The position numbers and the translations under genes are program-made. A stretch of DNA of 36,044 nt from Bacteroidota bacterium (GTDB lineage Bacteria > Bacteroidota > Bacteroidia > B-17B0 > Aurantibacillaceae), in the NCBI GenBank assembly GCA_025363015.1, contig JANYEQ010000030.1:1-36044 (forward strand), given 5' to 3'. Shown piece by piece: positions 30,558 to 36,044 of the stretch. Below the pieces are notes generated by a model. That model did not search any database and was not told the DNA's origin. It saw nothing but the letters and a program-made list of their open reading frames with translations. How positions within the stretch are numbered: position 1 is the first letter of the stretch; the number at the start of each line of letters is the position of its first letter.

Positions 30558-31118
30558 TTAAAGATGAACGTTAATGTTTTTATAATCATCTAACGCTTTT
30601 ATTTCGTTAATAATTTTAGCATTCCATTCGCGCTGTTTTTCGGCATTTGTACTCCCGTCTGTATCGTTATCATATATATCTTGGTACTCATCCATTTGTT
30701 TATCTATTATATCGTACAAGGCGTACAACTTTTGTTCTAACTCATTGTACGAGGTATATTTTACATTTTTACACAGTTTACGCAACTTTCGTGCGTATAA
30801 TTCTACAATATCAAAATGTTTTTGTTCGTGAGCTAGCACGGTTTTATCAATCCAATTTTTATTTTTCCAACTACTATAATAAAAAAATACTGCTTTTATA
30901 ACTACGTTGTAGCCTGTATTGGTTTTATCAATGTCTAAATAAATATCGTAGCTGGTACTGGCAACAGCCATGCGTTTTTCTGGCTTCCCTTTAAAGTCGT
31001 CCCACGTTAAAGGTTTATTATCTTGCCATAAAATATAATCGGTTTGACTTTTATATAAAGCTATGTTTAGGCAAAACACAACCAATAAAATTGTTTTTTT
31101 ATAATTAAAATAAAACAT
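30558..31118 (-). CDS. DUF922-family secreted putative metalloprotease
   Basis: A 186-residue protein with an N-terminal hydrophobic segment (about 9-22) that is likely a signal peptide. It has the DUF922 hallmarks: WQDNKPLTWDDFKG (31-44), a central strand VVIKAVFFYYSSW and HEQKHFD (97-103), which supplies a HExxH-like zinc site (His97, Glu98, His101). The family is annotated as predicted zinc-dependent proteases, but activity is mostly inferred. It stands alone between the ECF operon and the divergent transporter. The start is an ATG. Confidence 0.87.
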   Translation of the reverse strand: MFYFNYKKTILLVVFCLNIALYKSQTDYILWQDNKPLTWDDFKGKPEKRMAVASTSYDIYLDIDKTNTGYNVVIKAVFFYYSSWKNKNWIDKTVLAHEQKHFDIVELYARKLRKLCKNVKYTSYNELEQKLYALYDIIDKQMDEYQDIYDNDTDGSTNAEKQREWNAKIINEIKALDDYKNINVHL

Positions 31119-31214
31119 AAATACAAAACTTTGCTTGTATTAAAGTTATTATTTTTATCTCATATTTGAAATAATTTATAATGGTTATTGTTTTAATTTA
31201 TAATTTATTCACAA

Positions 31215-32093
31215 ATGTTTTTTATTATTCTTACCATATTATTTAGTGTTTTTTTATTAATTGTATTTAAGTTATTTCAAAAATATACTGTAAATACCTT
31301 TGTAGCAATAGTTATAAATTATATAACTGCGGTAATTACAGGCATTTTATTTTTAAACACAAATTATAATTTTAACACGGTATTTAATTCTAATTGGCTT
31401 GCAATGTGCGTTCCGTTAGGTTTTTTATTTGTTAGTATTTTTTATTTAATTTCTCAAACGGCTCAGCGTATCAGTATATCTACGGCCAGTATTGCTAATA
31501 AAATGAGTGTGGCGATGCCTGTTTTATTTTCGGTTATTTTTTTAAACCAACACTTATCTTTTTTAAAAATTATGGGTATTGGTTTGGCATTAGTAGCCGT
31601 ATATTTTGCTACTAAAACACCCAAAATCCAAAAAACAAATACTAATTTATTGTGGTTACCCATAGCTGTTTTTATTGGTAGTGGTTTAATAGATATTAGT
31701 ATTAACGCTACAAATGCGTATTATATTAAATCGCCAAACGATAGTGCTTTATTTAGTATTACCACTTTTTTAACAGCATTTTGTATAGGTAGTTTAGTTA
31801 TAATGTATCAACTTTTTATTAGCAAACAACAAACAGTAACTACTATTTTTAAATTAAAAAACATAGTGGGAGGTATAGTTTTAGGCATACCCAATTACTT
31901 TAGTATTTATTTTATGTTTAAGGCACTAGATGCAAATGTGCTGAGTAGCGCACAATTATTTCCAATATTTAATTTAAGTAATGTTGTACTATCGGCCATT
32001 GTTGCTTGGCTAATGTTTAAAGAAAAACTATCCACCGTTAATATTATAGGTATTGCTTTGGCAGTACTTTCTATTGTTTTAATTTCGTATTAA
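31215..32093 (+). CDS. DMT-superfamily (EamA-like) membrane transporter
   Basis: A 292-residue integral membrane protein with about ten predicted helices, in two EamA-like halves. The first half includes ASIANKMSVAMPVLFSVIFL and the second PNYFSIYFMFKALDANVLSSAQLFPIFNLSNVVLSAIVAWLMFKEKLS, the typical family helix with a Pro. The C-terminus is the usual LSTVNIIGIALAVLSIVLIS helix. DMT transporters move metabolites or drugs; the substrate is unknown here. It precedes the M42-like peptidase by 17 bp and is probably cotranscribed. Confidence 0.9.
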   Translation: MFFIILTILFSVFLLIVFKLFQKYTVNTFVAIVINYITAVITGILFLNTNYNFNTVFNSNWLAMCVPLGFLFVSIFYLISQTAQRISISTASIANKMSVAMPVLFSVIFLNQHLSFLKIMGIGLALVAVYFATKTPKIQKTNTNLLWLPIAVFIGSGLIDISINATNAYYIKSPNDSALFSITTFLTAFCIGSLVIMYQLFISKQQTVTTIFKLKNIVGGIVLGIPNYFSIYFMFKALDANVLSSAQLFPIFNLSNVVLSAIVAWLMFKEKLSTVNIIGIALAVLSIVLISY

Positions 32094-32110
32094 CATTAAA
32101 TATTTAAAAT

Positions 32111-33052
32111 ATGCTATCTACTGATTATAAAACCTTAAAACAAATGTGCGCTATTGCAGCGCCAAGTGGTAACGAAGTACCTATGACGCAGTTTGTTTTA
32201 AACTACGTAAAACAACATGCTAAAAACTGGAAAGTTAAACCAAAAGTAATTTTTGGCAATCAATTACACGATAGTATAATATTAATTTTTGGAAAACCCC
32301 GAACGGCTATTTTTGCACATATAGATAGCATTGGCTTTACGGTGCGTTACGATACGCAATTAGTTAAAATTGGCGGTCCTGTTACTAAAACTGGTTTCGA
32401 ATTGGTTGGTGCAGATAGCAAAGGTGCACAAGATGTAAAATTACATATAATTGAAGATAAAAAAACGGGCCTAAAAAGTTTGCATTATAAAGCTAGACGT
32501 ATATTTGAACGAGGAACAGAATTAACCTTTAAGCCTATTTGGAATGAGGATGAAAATTTTGTACAATGTTGTTATATGGATAATAGATTGGGCGTTTTAA
32601 ATGCTTTAAAAGTTGCCGAAACGTTAAAAGATGGCGCTATTGTTTTTAGCACCTATGAAGAACACGGGGGAGGAAGTGTACAGTTTTTACAGCGCTATTT
32701 ACAACAAAATTATAAAATAAATAAAGGGCTAATTTCTGATATTAGTTGGATATCTGATGGGGTGCATTTTGCAAAAGGCCCAGTAATTAGTATGCGCGAT
32801 GCCCTTATACCTCGCCGCAGTTTTATTAATAATATAATTGCAATAGCTAATAAACACAAATGTATGTATCAATTAGAGGTTGAAGGGAGTGGTGGAAGCG
32901 ATGCTAAAGATTTGCAAATGGCCGATTATTTATGGGATTGGTGTTTTATTGGTGCTGCCGAAGAAAACGTACATACACCTTTTGAAAAAGTTCATAAAAA
33001 AGATATTGAAGGTATGGTTAAGTTATACCAAGTATTAATGAAAGAACTTTAG
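32111..33052 (+). CDS. M42-like aminopeptidase/metallohydrolase
   Basis: A 313-residue cytoplasmic enzyme of the M42 (glutamyl aminopeptidase/endoglucanase M) type, which trims N-terminal residues with a two-metal centre. Ligand positions are visible: His70 and Asp72 in FAHIDSIGF (68-76), Asp157 in MDNRLG (156-161), the catalytic Glu183 with Glu184 in TYEEHGGG (181-188), Asp210 in SDIS (209-212) and His288 in ENVHTPFE (285-292). The length is shorter than most M42 members (about 340-360), and the EEHGGG motif is a variant of EEVGxRG. It lies downstream of the transporter. Confidence 0.85.
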   Translation: MLSTDYKTLKQMCAIAAPSGNEVPMTQFVLNYVKQHAKNWKVKPKVIFGNQLHDSIILIFGKPRTAIFAHIDSIGFTVRYDTQLVKIGGPVTKTGFELVGADSKGAQDVKLHIIEDKKTGLKSLHYKARRIFERGTELTFKPIWNEDENFVQCCYMDNRLGVLNALKVAETLKDGAIVFSTYEEHGGGSVQFLQRYLQQNYKINKGLISDISWISDGVHFAKGPVISMRDALIPRRSFINNIIAIANKHKCMYQLEVEGSGGSDAKDLQMADYLWDWCFIGAAEENVHTPFEKVHKKDIEGMVKLYQVLMKEL

Positions 33053-33303
33053 TAAAATATATAAAACTAAATTTTTTAGGTTTTATATTTAAGCCTAATT
33101 CGTCGTTTTAAAATAAGCATTAGTCGAATATTGTTTTATGATTTAGTATATTTATTGCCTGAGATGTAACAATAGTAAGGATTTAGTAATTATATACGAT
33201 TATTTATAAAAAATGCCCTTATTTTTAAAATCTAAGTAATTAGTAATTTCGTAAATTCAATTATAATAAGTTAAATAATAATCGCTTAATAAATTAATTA
33301 CAA
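33053..33303. other. AT-rich spacer before the cupin gene
   Basis: 251 bp with no credible coding region. A weak imperfect hairpin near 33061-33086 (AAAACTAAA / TTTAGGTTTT) could end the upstream transcript. A TGTAAC at 33165-33170 lacks a CGTC partner. TAATTTCG upstream of the cupin gene is a one-mismatch version of TAnnTTTG. Confidence 0.35.
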
Positions 33304-33915
33304 ATGGATAACATCACAGAATATATAGAATCTGGCATTATAGAGATGTATGTTCTGGGCTTAACCACTCAAGATGAAACGAATCAAATTAATGAATTAG
33401 CAGAGCTTCATGTTGAAATTCGTAACGAAATTGAATTTATAACGGAAGCCTTACAAGTTTATAGTTCTGAAAACACGCCACCATTAAACCCAAGTTTAAA
33501 AATATTTGTGTTGGCCTGTATTGATTATTTGGAGCGTTTAAAAAAAGGCGAAGTGGTAGATATTATCCCTCAATTAAATGAAAATTCTAAAATAGAAGAT
33601 TATAAAAAATGGCTGGATAGAGAAGACATCACCCTTCCTACCAATTTTAGCCAAGTACATGCAAAAATTATTGGGCTTACACCAGAAATAACCACCGCAG
33701 TACTTTGGATAGAAAGTATGACAGCACCAGAAATTCATGATAAAGAATACGAAAAATTTTTAATAGTAGAAGGTACTTGTGATATTATAATTGGTGATAA
33801 AGTACATTCATTAGTTGCTGGCGATTATCTTTCTATTCCTTTATATATTTCACATCAAGTAAAAGTAACTTCGTTAGTGCCCTGTAAAGTAGTATTACAA
33901 AGAGTTGCTGCCTAA
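33304..33915 (+). CDS. Anti-sigma N-terminal domain fused to a cupin
   Basis: A 203-residue cytoplasmic protein. Residues about 5-45 ([37 protein letters not shown] region) match the RskA-like anti-sigma N-terminal pattern Y-V-L-G-L-x-x-x-[DE]. A helical linker (about 60-105) is followed by a cupin barrel (about 112-203), with [16 protein letters not shown] (150-165) and [15 protein letters not shown] (172-186). His145 and His184 sit near the usual metal positions. The plan recalls ChrR, where a zinc anti-sigma domain is joined to a cupin, but the N-terminus here lacks zinc ligands. No sigma factor is adjacent. Its stop codon overlaps that of the convergent DUF255 gene. Confidence 0.83.
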   Translation: MDNITEYIESGIIEMYVLGLTTQDETNQINELAELHVEIRNEIEFITEALQVYSSENTPPLNPSLKIFVLACIDYLERLKKGEVVDIIPQLNENSKIEDYKKWLDREDITLPTNFSQVHAKIIGLTPEITTAVLWIESMTAPEIHDKEYEKFLIVEGTCDIIIGDKVHSLVAGDYLSIPLYISHQVKVTSLVPCKVVLQRVAA

Positions 33916-35948
33916 ACAAAATTAATTTTAATTAAATCGTAAGCTTCACTTACTAATTCTGTTGGTAGTTTGCATGTGTTATTTTGGCAAACATAAATTA
34001 ATGTTTTATTAGTAACACACCTATTTTTTAGTAAAGGCAAATTGTTTTCATTTTGGCTTATAGCAATAACAGTATTTATTAGTCCATGTTTGTAAAGTTC
34101 TTGTAGTTTTGTATTCGCAGTCTTGCCAATAACTGCTACTTCTTTAAACGGATATGTTATATGTAATGCCAAGCAACCCCAATTACTGTAACCAGCGCCA
34201 TAATGGGTTAAATCATCTATTACTAAATTTAGCATTAATTGCGATTTTTGTATCCATTCATTTTTACCAAAATAAGTACCGAGATAAAATAAATTTAGTG
34301 CCATTTGTGAGTTGGAAGCGGGGATAACATTATCACTGGTTTCGGTAGTACGTGCAATTAATTGTAAAGATGAGTTATTGGTATAAAACAAAAATTGGCT
34401 ATTGGGATTTTTAAATTGTGTTAAGGTAAGTTCACATACATTAAATGCTTTTTGCAAATAACTTTCATCGGCTGTAATTAAATAGCAGTTTATTAACGCT
34501 TCAATGGTAAAAGCATAATCATCTAAAAAACCATCAATTTTACTTTGTTCGTTTTTGTAGGTACGAAATAATTGATTGTTACTTTGAGTTAATTGTGTAG
34601 TAATAAAATTTATACTTTTTAGCGCAATTGTTTTATAATTTTCGTTCTCAAAAACTAAATAGGCTTTTGCAAAAGCACTGCACATTAAGGCATTCCAACT
34701 GGTTAGGGTTTTATCGTCTAAACTTGGTTTTGCACGTAATAAGGCTTGTTGTTTTAAAATTAATTTACAAGCGTTTATTTTTTGTTCAAGTAATGTGAGT
34801 GTTAAATTATATTTAGTTAATAGTTGTGCCGTGTTATTACTTCGCATTAAAATATAGTTGCTATGTTCCCAATAACCCAGGTCGTTTACATTGTAATAAT
34901 CGGCAAATAATTCAAAATCGTTGCCTAAGTAATCTTGTAAATCTAATTTATTCCACACATAATATTTACCTTCTTCGCCTTCGCTATCGGCATCGTAGGC
35001 GCTATAAAAATAACCCTCGGTCTTATACCATTCTTGCTCAATAAAACTTAATGTATCAATTACGGTTTGTTTGTATAAATTATTTTTAGTGAGTGTAAAT
35101 GCTTCGGTATATAAACTTACGAGTTGAGCATTATCGTACAACATTTTTTCAAAGTGTGGTACTTTCCACAACGTATCAGTGCTATAGCGAGCAAAACCAC
35201 CGTGCAATTGGTCGTAAATACCACCCTGCGCCATTTTTGTGAGGGTTAAATTTACATGATTTAAAAGTTCGGTATCTTCTTCTAAAATGGCATAACGTAA
35301 TAAAAATTGATAATTATTGGGTAGTGGAAATTTTGGTGCTTTGTTGGGGCCGCCTTCGGTGTTATCCATTCTTTTTTTCCAATTTTTTATAGAGTTTTGT
35401 AAAACTGTTTTATCAATTTTCTTATCTGTTTTTTTTTGAGTAGTAATTAATTCGGCTTGATGTATGCCATTAGTGAGGTTATTGGCATACTCTATTATTT
35501 TTTCGGGTTTGTTTTTATGTAAATCAACTAAGTTTTTTAAAATATTTATCCATTGTTGTTTTTGAAAATAGGTGCCACCATAAACGGGTTTTCCATTAGG
35601 CAACGTAAAACAGTTTAAGGGCCAACCGCCTTGCCCTGCCATTAATTGTACGGCTTGCATGTATAATATATCTACATCGGTACGCTCCTCTCTATCTACT
35701 TTTATATTAATAAAATGTTGGTTCATTATTTCGGCAACTTCGGTGTCTTCAAAACTTTCGTGTTCCATTACATGACACCAGTGGCAGGCGCTGTAGCCAA
35801 TACTAATTAAAACTAATTTGTTTTGTTGTTGTGCTTTTATAAACGCCTGGTTGGTAAAAGCTTCCCAATTTACGGGGTTGTAGGCGTGTTGTAGTAAATA
35901 AGGACTTGTTTGATGTATTAAACTATTTGGTTTTTTAGTTGCTGGCAT
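33912..35948 (-). CDS. DUF255 / thioredoxin-domain (YyaL/SSP411-type) protein
   Basis: A 678-residue cytoplasmic protein of the YyaL/spermatogenesis-associated protein 20 type. The N-terminal [19 protein letters not shown] (8-26) and the thioredoxin-like CHWC (55-58) in [16 protein letters not shown] are the family signature. The remainder (about 185-678) is a helical (alpha/alpha)6-type barrel, with [19 protein letters not shown] and [14 protein letters not shown] segments like those of N-acylglucosamine 2-epimerase relatives. Function is not established. The length is normal and the start ATG is at 35948. The gene is convergent with the cupin gene, overlapping by 4 bp at the stops. Confidence 0.92.
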   Translation of the reverse strand: MPATKKPNSLIHQTSPYLLQHAYNPVNWEAFTNQAFIKAQQQNKLVLISIGYSACHWCHVMEHESFEDTEVAEIMNQHFINIKVDREERTDVDILYMQAVQLMAGQGGWPLNCFTLPNGKPVYGGTYFQKQQWINILKNLVDLHKNKPEKIIEYANNLTNGIHQAELITTQKKTDKKIDKTVLQNSIKNWKKRMDNTEGGPNKAPKFPLPNNYQFLLRYAILEEDTELLNHVNLTLTKMAQGGIYDQLHGGFARYSTDTLWKVPHFEKMLYDNAQLVSLYTEAFTLTKNNLYKQTVIDTLSFIEQEWYKTEGYFYSAYDADSEGEEGKYYVWNKLDLQDYLGNDFELFADYYNVNDLGYWEHSNYILMRSNNTAQLLTKYNLTLTLLEQKINACKLILKQQALLRAKPSLDDKTLTSWNALMCSAFAKAYLVFENENYKTIALKSINFITTQLTQSNNQLFRTYKNEQSKIDGFLDDYAFTIEALINCYLITADESYLQKAFNVCELTLTQFKNPNSQFLFYTNNSSLQLIARTTETSDNVIPASNSQMALNLFYLGTYFGKNEWIQKSQLMLNLVIDDLTHYGAGYSNWGCLALHITYPFKEVAVIGKTANTKLQELYKHGLINTVIAISQNENNLPLLKNRCVTNKTLIYVCQNNTCKLPTELVSEAYDLIKINFV

Positions 35949-36044
35949 TAAAGTATAATTTATATAAAACTAAAAATACTAAATATAAATTTAAGTAAAC
36001 TTTAAATAATATTTAAAATTTTACGAGTTTAAATACTTTACTTT

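Noticed and set aside
33165-33170. TGTAAC upstream of the cupin gene as a third ECF-type promoter
   Set aside because: There is no CGTC 16-17 bp downstream on the plus strand, and the flanking TTAAATAA block is missing at the right distance.

Overview
The window is a chromosomal segment of an AT-rich Bacteroidota bacterium; the exact order is not resolvable by eye. Four things support this. Several promoters match the Bacteroidota -33 TTG / -7 TAnnTTTG pattern. MurF is fused to alanine racemase, and both E1 subunits of a 2-oxoacid dehydrogenase are fused. Several families are largely confined to the phylum (DUF6029 barrel, Omp28-like lipoprotein, GIN/DUF2807 adhesin-head protein, DUF922). EF-P carries the HRTPGNLRAF loop. 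I see no rRNA, tRNA, CRISPR array, transposase or phage gene. Most of the window is housekeeping, with regulatory and envelope gene clusters between.

Layout: 1-549 is gene-free and holds a 62-bp tandem repeat array and an inverted repeat upstream of a small FN3-like protein (550-1152). A minus-strand block follows: an outer-membrane protein, a fused branched-chain-type E1 and folB. Then come a glycosyltransferase family 9 gene (+), an Omp28-like lipoprotein and a DUF6029 barrel (-), and yidC (-). A plus-strand operon carries lpxK, purine nucleoside phosphorylase, DUF1015 and pfkA. Next are pyrE with a translationally coupled SRPBCC gene (-) and a divergent Nudix gene (+).

From 16.2 to 21 kb a four-gene minus-strand operon encodes YfiR/DUF4154, a TPR-like secreted protein, a HAMP receptor with a PP2C/SpoIIE phosphatase output, and a secreted PQQ-type beta-propeller. 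It diverges from a sigma factor and membrane-anchored anti-sigma-like pair, with two promoters arranged back to back. Next on the minus strand are murF-alr, efp and accA. At 27-30.5 kb an ECF sigma factor, an anti-sigma-like protein with three copies of its N-terminal repeat, and a GIN-domain/barrel protein form a likely stress regulon. The sigma operon and the GIN gene share an ECF-type promoter (TGTAAC-N16/17-CGTC) with extended flanking identity. The right end holds a DUF922 protein, a DMT-type transporter, an M42-like peptidase, an anti-sigma/cupin protein without a nearby sigma factor, and a DUF255 thioredoxin-domain protein.

Sequence-level points of interest are the frequent TTG start codons (glycosyltransferase, lpxK, both sigma factors, murF-alr), near-leaderless promoters (pyrE, glycosyltransferase), the predicted ECF regulon, and the YfiR plus HAMP-PP2C gene set. 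The last of these resembles YfiR-YfiN signalling with a phosphatase in place of a diguanylate cyclase.
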